NCBI GenBank assembly: GCA_016713335.1
Contig: JADJPH010000021.1
Coordinates: 70,650 to 134,649, forward strand
Direction: 5' to 3'
From: Candidatus Fredericiella danica
GTDB taxonomy: Bacteria > Chloroflexota > Anaerolineae > Caldilineales > Caldilineaceae
DNA: 64,000 nucleotides
The notes under the pieces are model-generated. The model saw only the letters and a program-made list of their open reading frames with translations. It had not been told where the DNA came from and ran no database searches. This document shows positions 46,058 to 54,988 of this stretch, in pieces. The position numbers and the translations under genes were made by a program. Positions within the stretch are counted from its first letter, which is position 1, and every line of letters begins with the position of its first letter.

Positions 46058-47239
46058 ATGTTACCTTCACCCAAAAACACCACACACCTAAGGCCACCTG
46101 ACGTCCTGAGCCTGCTGGAACGTGACCTTCCTCGCCTTCCAGCCGATATACGCACACGCATGTGGGCTGTGTTGGAAAATGGCTATGGCCCCGATGGCTA
46201 TGCCCAGCAATTCCCCAAGACGGTTGATCATGCCATCATCGCGTTTGGGGCCGCAGGCTATGGCTGCCAGCCGCACGCTACACCGCAGGGCGTTGAGACC
46301 TATTTTTCTTGGATTTATGATCGGTTGAACGTACATCTCGATCTCCCTGCGCCCCTGCTGATGCACACAATCGCCTTTCCGGGCACAGAATGGGATCTAT
46401 CACAACGACATGAACACTTGTCACAGAAGACGGACGCATACCATATCCGGTATCATCCCGCCGTCCTGAGCAATGCCATCGATGCCTGGCTGAGCGATGC
46501 CCGGCGCATGTTGCCCAGCAATGTGCGGAGTATCGATGCCGCGGTATTGGCACATTCGTATGGTGGCAGGGCGCTGACGGCACATCTGGCGGAGATTGGG
46601 GGCGGCGCAGGCGCAGAGAATGCCTCGAGTAGATTGGCAACCTATCTTGCCGATCTGGCGCAAAGGAGTGGGTTTGATCGGGTAAAGATGCATCCCGTCT
46701 TTTTGTCGCCTGCCTATGCCCTCAACCCGGAAACCTCAAAATTGTTGCGCCTGGCCGTGCCGTTAGAAATGGTTGATTCCGGGGTAAAACACTTGCCGGT
46801 TGGCACTGTCTATTCCAGATATCAGAGCGTGACGCAAAAGCCATTCAAATGGGTCGCAGATACGGTCTTCAAGCATCCCCAACTCGCCGGCAAGCTGGTT
46901 GGCACCGACAATACTGGGCGGTTCATGCTAGATTTTGCGCGGGTCAATGACCCCCACATCCTCCTACCGCAGGGACGGCAATTGGAAACCACCCTCATGG
47001 TTGCGCCTCATTTTAATCGGGCATTGAGACAAGCAGATGGCTGGAACCCTCTGGTCATCTCAGGCGAGCAAGACAGGTTGATCAGCAACGCTGCCATCGA
47101 CTCAATCCATGGCGATCCTGATTCGACGGGCAACTATCATGTGCGCGTTGCGGGCATGACGCACATAGAATGTCTGCAAGATCCTGAATCGATTGCTCGG
47201 CTGATCGCCGCAAGGCTATTTCGGGGCCGATCAGCCTGA
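46058..47239 (+). CDS. alpha/beta-hydrolase-fold protein
   Basis: 393 residues. A serine-nucleophile elbow AHSYGGRALTAHL (xHSxGG variant) sits near residue 168, an acidic residue lies in LVISGEQDRLISNAA, and a His in RVAGMTHIECLQDPE. This gives a plausible Ser-Asp-His triad in the right order. The first 60 residues are unassigned. There is no signal peptide. The substrate is unknown. GGCTACAAT upstream at about 45974 may be a -10. Confidence 0.7.
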   Translation: MLPSPKNTTHLRPPDVLSLLERDLPRLPADIRTRMWAVLENGYGPDGYAQQFPKTVDHAIIAFGAAGYGCQPHATPQGVETYFSWIYDRLNVHLDLPAPLLMHTIAFPGTEWDLSQRHEHLSQKTDAYHIRYHPAVLSNAIDAWLSDARRMLPSNVRSIDAAVLAHSYGGRALTAHLAEIGGGAGAENASSRLATYLADLAQRSGFDRVKMHPVFLSPAYALNPETSKLLRLAVPLEMVDSGVKHLPVGTVYSRYQSVTQKPFKWVADTVFKHPQLAGKLVGTDNTGRFMLDFARVNDPHILLPQGRQLETTLMVAPHFNRALRQADGWNPLVISGEQDRLISNAAIDSIHGDPDSTGNYHVRVAGMTHIECLQDPESIARLIAARLFRGRSA

Positions 47240-47347
47240 TTCCGATCAGTGATGGTGATCCCACGATTTTTTATCCCATACGCATCAAGCTAAGAACCAA
47301 ACCCTCCCGCCAAGCCGCAGAGAAGCAAAGGAACGACGAGAGAAATT

Positions 47348-47518
47348 CTCCCGCAGGGACGCAGAGATGCAGGGAAATGCGCGCTGGAAGCTCGAAAATT
47401 GCCACAAAGACCACAAAGACCACAAAGAAAGGAACGATGGGCGCGCATTTTCTTTGTGGTCTTTGCGCACTTTGTGGTCAATGATGCTCTTCACTGCGGC
47501 TCTGCGTCCCTGCGGGAG
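47348..47518. repeat. nested inverted-repeat (MITE-like) element in a 436-base spacer
   Basis: The spacer 47240-47675 has no supported gene. Outer arms CTCCCGCAGGGACGCAGAG (47348-47366) and its complement at 47500-47518; a middle 10-bp pair AAATGCGCGC (47375-47384) with GCGCGCATTT (47441-47450); and an inner CACAAAGACCACAAAGA repeat (47402-47430) with a partly complementary TTTGTGGTCTTTG region (47449-47478). The element can fold into one long hairpin. It resembles dispersed intergenic repeats common in this phylum; transposase is absent. Confidence 0.8.
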
Positions 47519-47675
47519 ATTTGGTCCTTAGCTTGCCTGGTATTTGCGCGTCTGTTGCCTGCAAGGCACCGGCGTGCTATGCTGGCGTTCCTGACAGCCA
47601 AGGGGCGGTGAAGTACGGGTTGAGTGAGTCGACCCCTACTTCTAACCGATTGATGCAACCCATAGGAGAGCGAAC

Positions 47676-48560
47676 ATGCACATTGGATTACAGATTCCGT
47701 CCTTCAAGTATCCCGGCGGCACGGCCGCGATCCGGCCCAAGTTGAAAGAAATTGTCACCACTGCAGAAGCATCGGATTTCTATAGCCTCTGGGTGATGGA
47801 TCATTACTATCAGATCAAGGGGTCGTTTGGCGAGGCGTACACCGATCCGATGTTGGAAAGCTACACCACGCTGGGCTATTTTGCCGGACTCACGGAGAAG
47901 GTCTATCTCGGTGTGTTGGTAACCGGCGTCATCTATCGGTATCCCTCGGTGCTGATGAAGATGGTCAACACACTCGATATTCTCTCCGGTGGTCGTGCCT
48001 ATCTCGGCATCGGCGCAGCATGGTATGAAGAAGAAGCCAAGGGCTTTGGCATCCCGTACCCTTCCACAGCCGTGCGCTTTGAACAACTCGAGGAGAATCT
48101 GAAGCTGGCAAAGGCGCTCTGGGCCGGTGATGAGATCGCCTTTGAGGGGGTGCACTTTTCTGCGCCGGCCATGACCAACAATCCCCGCCCGCTCGCAACG
48201 CCGCATCCACGCATCATGGTGGGTGGCACCGGTCCGAACAAGACGCTGCGGATGGTGGCGCAATATGCGGATGCCTGCAATATTGGGGATTGGGTGGGCA
48301 AAGAGAACATGCAAAGCGCCATCGATAATCTCAAGCGCCATTGTGAGGCGCTGGGGCGCGATTACGACACGGTCGAGAAGACGTCCCTTTCCACCGTCAA
48401 TCTTTCCGGGGACGATACGGTGGCGAGCACGATCACACGGATCAAGGAGCTCGCGGCGATGGGGTTCACCCATGCGATCTTCAACATGCCGGATGTGTAC
48501 AAGATTACGCCGCTTGAAACCTTTGCAAAAGAGATCATCCCGGTAGCAGATCACCTGTGA
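47676..48560 (+). CDS. LLM-class F420-dependent oxidoreductase
   Basis: 294 residues, ATG 47676 with AGGAG upstream. Motifs of the luciferase-like TIM barrel: MHIGLQIPSFKYPGGTAA, SLWVMDHYYQ, LDILSGGRAYLGIGAAWYEE (cofactor phosphate site), and PHPRIMVGGTGPNKTLRMVA. It is a close type match to F420-dependent oxidoreductases. Substrate unknown. Similar in fold to the enzyme at 18.9 kb but from a different branch. Confidence 0.88.
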   Translation: MHIGLQIPSFKYPGGTAAIRPKLKEIVTTAEASDFYSLWVMDHYYQIKGSFGEAYTDPMLESYTTLGYFAGLTEKVYLGVLVTGVIYRYPSVLMKMVNTLDILSGGRAYLGIGAAWYEEEAKGFGIPYPSTAVRFEQLEENLKLAKALWAGDEIAFEGVHFSAPAMTNNPRPLATPHPRIMVGGTGPNKTLRMVAQYADACNIGDWVGKENMQSAIDNLKRHCEALGRDYDTVEKTSLSTVNLSGDDTVASTITRIKELAAMGFTHAIFNMPDVYKITPLETFAKEIIPVADHL

Positions 48561-48587
48561 TGATGGCGCTGTATCCATCCTGAATGC

Positions 48588-48647
48588 GCAAGATGCGTGC
48601 GATGCTTGATCTGCACATTGCCCGATCATGCATCGCACGCATCTTGC
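48588..48647. repeat. 24-base-arm hairpin between converging genes
   Basis: Arms 48588-48611 and 48624-48647 pair with one internal mismatch; 18 outer bases are perfect (GCAAGATGCGTGCGATGC). It lies between converging LLM and nucleotidyltransferase genes, so a bidirectional transcription end is likely. TTTC follows on the plus strand. Confidence 0.75.
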
Positions 48648-48681
48648 TTTCGACTGCGGACGGCGACCGTCACATCGATTG

Positions 48682-49446
48682 CTACCACGCGATGGTCAGC
48701 TTGCGTAGTTCCGGTTCAACTTTGGCGGCCAGTTCATGCACCTCGCCGGTATTCGCCAGCAGCCCATTGATCGCACAGGTGAGTGCACGCAGGAGGTCAC
48801 TGCGTGCGAGGCTGGTGACCAACGAACCAAGCAACGGGGTGGTCACCTCGGTTGGCAATTGATCAAAACCGCGCGCGTAACTGGTTGTCAGGCCGAGGCG
48901 GCGGCAGGCAAGGGTCAGTGCGTAGTCACGCAGACTGCTGATCCAATATTCAGCCTGCCAGTAACGGCCCCGTTCGATGCAGAAACGTGCGCGCAACGCA
49001 TGGTGTACGGCGTAGCCAAAGATCTCCTGTGCTGGCGCCGGCTGCACGTGTTGCCGTGGCACGGCCTCGCCAAAGAGCAGCCTGAACTTCGGGGTGGTCG
49101 CCCCAAACTTCGTGCCAGGCGTAAACGACAGGTCAAACTGCAGGCACCCAGGCAGAAGAAAGACCCGATAGATGGATGGGCCGCTGGTGACATCAAACAG
49201 ATGTGCGGCGTCGAACTCCGTCACAACGATGCGGGTCCAATCGGCAAGCACCTCCTGGAGCGGTGCAGCATCGGCAACGCCAAAGGTCAGATCGAGGTCC
49301 GACCAGCGGTCGCCTTCACCGAGCGCAAGCGACCCGACAATGGCGCCGGCCACGATCCGCCCATCGGCAGCCGCGACTTCGAGTATCCGGTCATAGACGC
49401 TGTTTCGTGCAGCAACGGTGAAGAGGGTGTTTGTGGTCAAGAGCAT
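48682..49446 (-). CDS. nucleotidyltransferase-domain protein
   Basis: 254 residues from ATG 49446; the frame runs further upstream but loses conservation-like features. NTase core: AGAIVGSLALGEGDRWSDLD has the GS-x-x-x-G and D-x-D metal pair, and CLQFDLSFTP gives the third Asp. A helical C-terminal part (YAVHHALRARFCIERGRYWQ) resembles aminoglycoside-type nucleotidyltransferases. Function as a drug- or metabolite-modifying enzyme is only suggested. It converges with the LLM gene. Confidence 0.75.
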   Translation of the reverse strand: MLLTTNTLFTVAARNSVYDRILEVAAADGRIVAGAIVGSLALGEGDRWSDLDLTFGVADAAPLQEVLADWTRIVVTEFDAAHLFDVTSGPSIYRVFLLPGCLQFDLSFTPGTKFGATTPKFRLLFGEAVPRQHVQPAPAQEIFGYAVHHALRARFCIERGRYWQAEYWISSLRDYALTLACRRLGLTTSYARGFDQLPTEVTTPLLGSLVTSLARSDLLRALTCAINGLLANTGEVHELAAKVEPELRKLTIAW

Positions 49447-49645
49447 CTCCCCAAGAGTGCGTTCGGTTTCGAGCAAAGCGGGGGCATTTTGGCCGCTGTG
49501 GTCGCCTATGTCTGATGCGCCGGGCGTGGAATGTTCTGCGCTGCGATCCCTGGCGACGGTCCATTTCGCCGGACGCCTGGTCGCTGCCGGCATTACTTTA
49601 TTTCCGTTCGTGGCCGCGGAAGTAGCATAATCGAATAGAGGAGAA

Positions 49646-50086
49646 ATGTATATGGCAGTTGACCCATCCTTTGACAAACTCAATCGGGAATCGACCGCGC
49701 GCATCCGCGCGCTGGGGCGCCTCACCGATGACGAACTACAACGCAAAGTTGGCGAGCATTGGACAGTGGCCATTGCCCTCGTTCATCTTGCGTTCTGGGA
49801 TTGGCGTGTCCTGGATTTACTAGATCGGACAGAACAGGCGGGCGAACTGGTTGCGCCCGAGATCGATGTCGTCGTGAACGATCTTTCGCTGCCTATCTGG
49901 GCAGCAGTACCACCGCGCGATGCCGTCCGGTTTGCCGTCGAGGCGGCTGAGGTGGTGGATCAGCGATTGGCTGCCTTTGCGCCAGCGCTGTTGGAGGAGA
50001 TGAACGGTCGCTATGTGCGCTGGGTGGTGCGTGCACTGCATCGCAATGAGCATCTCGATGAGATAGATGCGGCGTTGGCAAGGTAG
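49646..50086 (+). CDS. DinB/maleylpyruvate-isomerase-like four-helix protein
   Basis: 146 residues; GAGGAG precedes ATG 49646 (another ATG follows two codons later). Helical throughout, with LTDDELQRKVGEHWTVAIAL and LVHLAFWDWRVLDLL, and a late HRNEHLDEIDAAL. Three His residues at helix positions fit the DinB metal-binding pattern. Members include thiol-dependent transferases and isomerases. Function not determined. Confidence 0.7.
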   Translation: MYMAVDPSFDKLNRESTARIRALGRLTDDELQRKVGEHWTVAIALVHLAFWDWRVLDLLDRTEQAGELVAPEIDVVVNDLSLPIWAAVPPRDAVRFAVEAAEVVDQRLAAFAPALLEEMNGRYVRWVVRALHRNEHLDEIDAALAR

Positions 50087-50160
50087 CCGGTTAGGTGTGA
50101 TCGGGTGTACATCAATCAGTCATTCCAGCGCGAAGCGGGTTAGCGCCGGGAGTCTACATG

Positions 50161-50207
50161 GGCCTTAGATCTAAGGCCGCCGTGCGCATCATGCGCACGG
50201 GCGGCTT
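50161..50207. terminator. overlapping palindrome and hairpin between converging genes
   Basis: A perfect 18-base palindrome GGCCTTAGATCTAAGGCC (50161-50178) overlaps a second hairpin (50172-50207: TAAGGCCGCCGTGCGCAT with ATGCGCACGGGCGGCTTA). The two cannot form together. They sit between the DinB-like gene and the STAND gene stop, and probably end transcription from both sides. Confidence 0.6.
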
Positions 50208-50365
50208 ATGGTTGGCTCTGATGACCGCCCATGCCGCCAGAGCCTACTACCGAGCCGCCGGGGGCGCACACGAGGGTCAGGAGCGCTGAATGTGCCTGGT
50301 CAAGTTGTGCCCACAGTGCGGGACGCGGAACCAGGTTTTCACCTGAGAGCGGGACAAGACCGGCA

Positions 50366-52921
50366 TCATCCATCGCCAACCTCGTGGTCATCGAGCACCG
50401 TGCGCAGGCGCGCATATTCGGCCTGCTCAAAAGGAGAAAGTGCGCGCTGCCCGGAACTGTGACGGAGCGACCAGGCTTCTTCGAACAACTTACGGGCAGC
50501 GTCCCGCGCCTGCCCAGGTTCAGCCAGTGCGAGCCAGGACTGCAACTGCAAGGCATTGGCGATTGCATGACGATCCCCGATGCTGCGGTAGTAGTCTAAC
50601 GCAGCTTGGCTCCATTCGTGTGCCTGCTGCAGTGCACCGCACCGGTACGCCACATTGGCCTGGACCAGCCAGGATTCGGCAAGATAGAATTGGTCGCCCA
50701 ACGCTTCAAATTCGGCGGCACTCTCCTGCGCGATTTGCCTGGCTCGGTTCAAGTCGCCCTGGGCCAACAGCAACGCTGCCAGTTGCGATGCAATGTAGGC
50801 CGTGCGCCAGCGATCACTTTGGCACTGTGCGGCCGAATACGCGGTCTCCAGCCAGGGTTGCGCTGCCGTTAATGCGCCCATTTCAAAATGGGTGATGCCA
50901 ATATTGGCGTTATTCATCACGTCGCTTTCCGGTGGGTCACCCAGGCTGACCGTGATGGCGAGTGATGCTTCGAACCATTGCAGCGCCTGGGAAAAATCAC
51001 CCTGACAGCGTGCCGTGAGCGCCATGTTGTGTAGAATATCGGCTGCGCCCGCCACATCACCGAGCGCCTGGCGCAGCGCCAATCCTTCCTCGTGGTAACG
51101 CATGCCTTCGGCCAGGTTGCCTTGCTCGGTGGCAAGTGAGCCGGCGCCATTGAGCGCACGTGCGCGCTGCCGCCGGTAGAGTTCACCAGGCGGGCTTGTT
51201 GTGACCGGGCAGTTCAAGCTAGCTTCCAGCCAGGCGCTGCCTTCGCGCAGCAGACCCTGCCGATTCCAAAACCACCAGAGCCCGCTCGCCAGCGCAATCG
51301 CCGTTTCACCCATTTCTGCCGACAATGCAAAGCGCAGCGCCGCGCGGAAATTGTCGATCTCGCTCCGCGCGCGTTGCATCCAAACCGCCTGTTCTTCACC
51401 CAGCAGCCCGGCGAAGACCTCCTGGGCAAAGCCGGCGAACCAGGTCGCGTGACGTGCCTGTGTCGCAACCAGATCTGCCTGCGCCGACAATTGTTCACTG
51501 GCAAAGGCGCGCAGGGTTTCGAACATTGCAAAACGCTCCAGCGCAATGCTGTTGTCACATGGCTGATCCGTATAGATCAGGTTTGCGCGCAGCAACGCCT
51601 GCACCTCAATTCCACTGCCCTCGCACACCGCCCGCACAGCATCCAGGGTGAAACCGCCGGCAAAGACGCCCAACCGTGCCAGGACTCGCTGTTCCTGTGG
51701 AGAACAGAGTCGCACACTCCAGTCGATGGCCGCGTGCAGTGTGCGATGGCGCTCATCTACCCCGCGTTTGCTTTGGGTCAGCAGTGTGCTGGAGGGTTGA
51801 TGCAGCCGGCGCGGGCTCACGATCTGTTGCAGAATTTCCTGGGGGGTGGATGTACGCATCCGCGCGGCAGCCAACTCGATCGCCAGTGGCAAACCATCGA
51901 GTGCAACACAGAGACCGGCCACTGCCAGCGCATTTTCTTCATTCAGAGAAAATTCAGGCGCTACGGCACGCGTGCGCTCCGCAAAGAGCTTGACCGCGGG
52001 CGTCTGCGCCAGTGCGGTGAGTGCTGGTAGATGGGCGAGGTTGGGCAGCAACAGGGGGGGCACGGCAAGTTCGTATTCACTATAAAGATCCAGCGGGGTG
52101 CGGCTGGTGCACAGGAGTTTCAGTTGCGGCCCAGCGTGCAGCCAGGACAAGAATTCAGGCACTGCATCGAGCAAATGCTCACAATTGTCCAACACCAGCA
52201 GAAGTGCATGGGTGGACAAGTAATTGCGCACGGTGGTTGCCGGCGGCTGGTCAGCCGTGAGCGTGAGTTCGAGCGCAGTTGCCACTGCGGTGACCAGGTC
52301 TTCGCGGCGCTGAACCGGGGCCAGTGCGACCCAGGCGGCGCCGTGGGTGAACTCGTCTGCCAGCCGGCGCCCCACTTCCAGCGCAAGCCGGGTCTTGCCA
52401 ATTCCAGGGGCGCCGACCAGCGTCACGAGCCGGGCTTCACCCTGTAACAGCGCACAGGCGGTATCGATGGCATCCGCCCTGCCGATGATGGGCAACAATG
52501 GATTGGGGAGTTGATGAACGTGCATGCCGGTGAGCGTTAGCGTCGTGTCCGGCTCCAAGATCGTCTCGCTGACGGCAATACGTTGGTGCGTCTCATGGGT
52601 GACGGTGATCTTCACCGGGTCGCTGCCGTGGTCGCCTTCATGGCGGGCGGTGGCCGCCAGTTCCATAAACTGCGCCACCACAAGTGGCTCACGTTCGAGG
52701 TGCAGCGCCGGCACGAAGAGCGCGGCAAGGACGGTGAGATCGGGCAGGCGGCTGCCATTTTCTAGCCGTGCGATCTGCTCACGGCCATAGCCAACGGCGC
52801 GCCCTAGTTCGTCCTGAGTCAGGCGTGCGCGCTTACGGAGAAATTTGAGCGCCGCGCCGAAGGTGGCAAAAGCGGGCGGACCGGCCGGAAGTTGATTCAT
52901 CATTGGGAGGGATTCTGTCAC
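50366..52921 (-). CDS. STAND-type regulator: XRE HTH, NB-ARC ATPase, TPR
   Basis: 851 residues. Residues 22-75 are an XRE/Cro HTH (LKFLRKRARLTQDELGRAVG). Residues about 165-400 form the NB-ARC-like ATPase: P-loop GAPGIGKTRLALEVG, Walker B ALLLVLDNCEHLL, and LLCTSRTPLDLYSE (sensor). A winged-helix-like segment and TPR-type repeats fill the C-terminal half (GSLATEQGNLAEGMRYHEEG, and similar). Such signal-transduction ATPases switch transcription, sometimes in defence or stress. It diverges from the secreted beta-helix gene (274-base gap), which it might control. Confidence 0.88.
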   Translation of the reverse strand: MTESLPMMNQLPAGPPAFATFGAALKFLRKRARLTQDELGRAVGYGREQIARLENGSRLPDLTVLAALFVPALHLEREPLVVAQFMELAATARHEGDHGSDPVKITVTHETHQRIAVSETILEPDTTLTLTGMHVHQLPNPLLPIIGRADAIDTACALLQGEARLVTLVGAPGIGKTRLALEVGRRLADEFTHGAAWVALAPVQRREDLVTAVATALELTLTADQPPATTVRNYLSTHALLLVLDNCEHLLDAVPEFLSWLHAGPQLKLLCTSRTPLDLYSEYELAVPPLLLPNLAHLPALTALAQTPAVKLFAERTRAVAPEFSLNEENALAVAGLCVALDGLPLAIELAAARMRTSTPQEILQQIVSPRRLHQPSSTLLTQSKRGVDERHRTLHAAIDWSVRLCSPQEQRVLARLGVFAGGFTLDAVRAVCEGSGIEVQALLRANLIYTDQPCDNSIALERFAMFETLRAFASEQLSAQADLVATQARHATWFAGFAQEVFAGLLGEEQAVWMQRARSEIDNFRAALRFALSAEMGETAIALASGLWWFWNRQGLLREGSAWLEASLNCPVTTSPPGELYRRQRARALNGAGSLATEQGNLAEGMRYHEEGLALRQALGDVAGAADILHNMALTARCQGDFSQALQWFEASLAITVSLGDPPESDVMNNANIGITHFEMGALTAAQPWLETAYSAAQCQSDRWRTAYIASQLAALLLAQGDLNRARQIAQESAAEFEALGDQFYLAESWLVQANVAYRCGALQQAHEWSQAALDYYRSIGDRHAIANALQLQSWLALAEPGQARDAARKLFEEAWSLRHSSGQRALSPFEQAEYARLRTVLDDHEVGDG

Positions 52922-53195
52922 AAAATGTCACCACTGCAAAGAGATCGAACCCTACAATGTGCGCCATGCCTTACCGCATGCGCTATCGCCACCTGATCAT
53001 CGAAATGATCGACCGGCTGACCATTACAATCGAGCCTGCCGATCCGCGGACGGACGAAGCGATGGCACGCGCTGCAACTGGGCTGAATTGTGAAGACGGC
53101 AATGGTTCGAGTGTGGCATTGGCCCTGGATGCGGACTCGGACAAGTTGGATGCCGGTGCGGAACCCAACCTTGAGCTTCCTGGAGGAGAGAGTGT

Positions 53196-54766
53196 ATGAA
53201 AAGTCGCATGTTTCTGTTTGTATTGACGGTAATGCTGGCGGCGCTGGCGCGCGATGTGCGCACCGCCCGCGCTGCGGATGCGGTGGTTGGCAACGGCACC
53301 CCGGCAAGTTGTACGGAGGCTGCCTTCGATAGCGCCCTGGCGACCGCCAATGCGGGTGGGGGGACTATCACTTTCAAGTGTGGCGCCAACCCCAAAACGA
53401 TCGCGTTGACGGTAATCAAGGTTGTCAACCTGGCGAGTGTGACGATTGATGGCGGCAATCGCATCATCCTCAAGGCCGGCAACAATGAGCGCCACTTCTT
53501 CGCCGGGTCGGGCATCACCTTTCAGTTGCGTAACATCACGCTGCGGGACGGGAATTCCCTGGTGAGCGGCGGCGCGATAGAAGCCAGTGGGGCAACTGTC
53601 AGCTTGCGCAATGTGCAATTGCTCGACAATGCATCAGCCGTCACCGGCGGCGCCATCTACTGCTTTGACGGTGCGTTGACCATCGCCAACAGCCTATTGA
53701 AGAACAACACCGCACCCGATCTTGGGGGCGCCATCTACAATGACGGGTGTGCGTTGACGATTTCCGGCTCGACCTTTCAGGGCAATCAAGCGCGGGATGG
53801 CGGCGGTCTGTTCAACGCCATCGGTGGTCAGGCGGTGCTCGATGCCGTTACGTTTGCCGCCAATACCGGCGGCTATGGCGGGGGCATTGAGAACAGTGGC
53901 GTCGTCACGGTGACCAACGGCATATTCGACGGGAACAGTGTGAAAGGCAGCGGCGGTGCACTATGGAACCTGGGCGGCACGGCCATTTTGCAGCGGACCA
54001 CCGTGAGCAACAACCGCGCCTTTGAAGGTGGCGGCATCAATAGCTACGGCAATCATCTCCAGTTGACCGATGTCAACATCGTTGACAATGTGGCGACAGG
54101 GACGCACGGCGGCGGTATTTATCACGCCGGTGGCACGATGCATTCATTACGAATGCCACGATCAGCAACAATCAGGCAAGCGACCCAACTGCCAACGGCG
54201 GCGGCGTCTATCAGAACTCAGACGATAACCTGGTCATGACCAATGTCACCCTGGCGAACAACCATGCTGGGGCTTTGGGTGGCGGCTTCTACCATTACGG
54301 CCGCTATGCTGTTCTCACCAATCTCACCATTTCCAACAACACTGCAGGGGCTGCTGGGGATGCCCTATACGAGGATTCCCCGATGACGCCCGAAAATCCG
54401 GGCGTCATCCAACTGGCCAATAGCGTGCTGTTGGGCAGCGCCAACAACTGTGACGGCGGCTTGTTCCAATCGCTGGGACACAACATCAGCAAAGGCACAT
54501 GCGCTTCCCTCAGCGCTGGCTCTGACCAGGACAACTATGCAGGCAGCCTGAAATTGGAACCACTGGCGAACAACGGGGGGGCGTTTCTGATGCAGACGCG
54601 CCTGCCGCAAGCTGGCAGCCCGCTGATCAATGCGGCGGACACAGCCCTCTGCCCCGCCCGTGACCAACGGGGCGGCGCCCGCGTTGGCGGCTGCGACATT
54701 GGTACGGTGGAGTTTGGGGCATCCGTCCCGCGCTCGCTTTATCTGCCGGCTCTGATGCGACCGTAA
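53196..54766 (+). CDS. secreted right-handed beta-helix protein (one frame break)
   Basis: About 523 residues, GGAGGAG before ATG 53196. The N-terminus is a signal peptide (MKSRMFLFVLTVMLAALA then ARA). The body consists of short turns of the type GGAIYNDG / SNNRAFEGGGINSYG, repeated about ten times: a pectate-lyase-like parallel beta-helix with Pmp/CSLREA-like features. A base lost near 54143 shifts the frame; the rest continues to 54766. The tail ends YLPALMRP, a short motif often seen at the C-terminus of surface proteins in this phylum. Likely a surface adhesin or carbohydrate-binding protein. Confidence 0.85.
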
Positions 54767-54772
54767 AGGTTG

Positions 54773-54814
54773 TTGCAGCGTCGCGGCGCCAGTGCCGGCG
54801 CCGCGACGCTGCAA
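54773..54814. repeat. 18-bp perfect hairpin after the beta-helix gene
   Basis: Arms TTGCAGCGTCGCGGCGCC (54773-54790) and its complement at 54797-54814; 6-base loop. It starts 7 bases after the stop codon. There is no T tract, so it is a likely transcript end or mRNA stabiliser. Confidence 0.75.
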
Positions 54815-54988
54815 TCCCCCCAAACAAAAAATCCTCACAAATATCCTCGTTTTAGTCACTATCACTGCCTGGCAATGTTGCTTATGCTAGGTGTGTTCCG
54901 GCCAGACACGCGGTCTGGCCGGAAATAAGTCTTTTGCCAGGCTCTTGCGCATTTTGTTCGCCGGCGTAACCAAATGGATGGAGTTTCT

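Noticed and set aside
52903..53199. Small plus-strand frame upstream of the beta-helix gene
   Set aside because: Its start lies within the STAND gene, it has no SD sequence, and its end overlaps the start of a well-supported gene.
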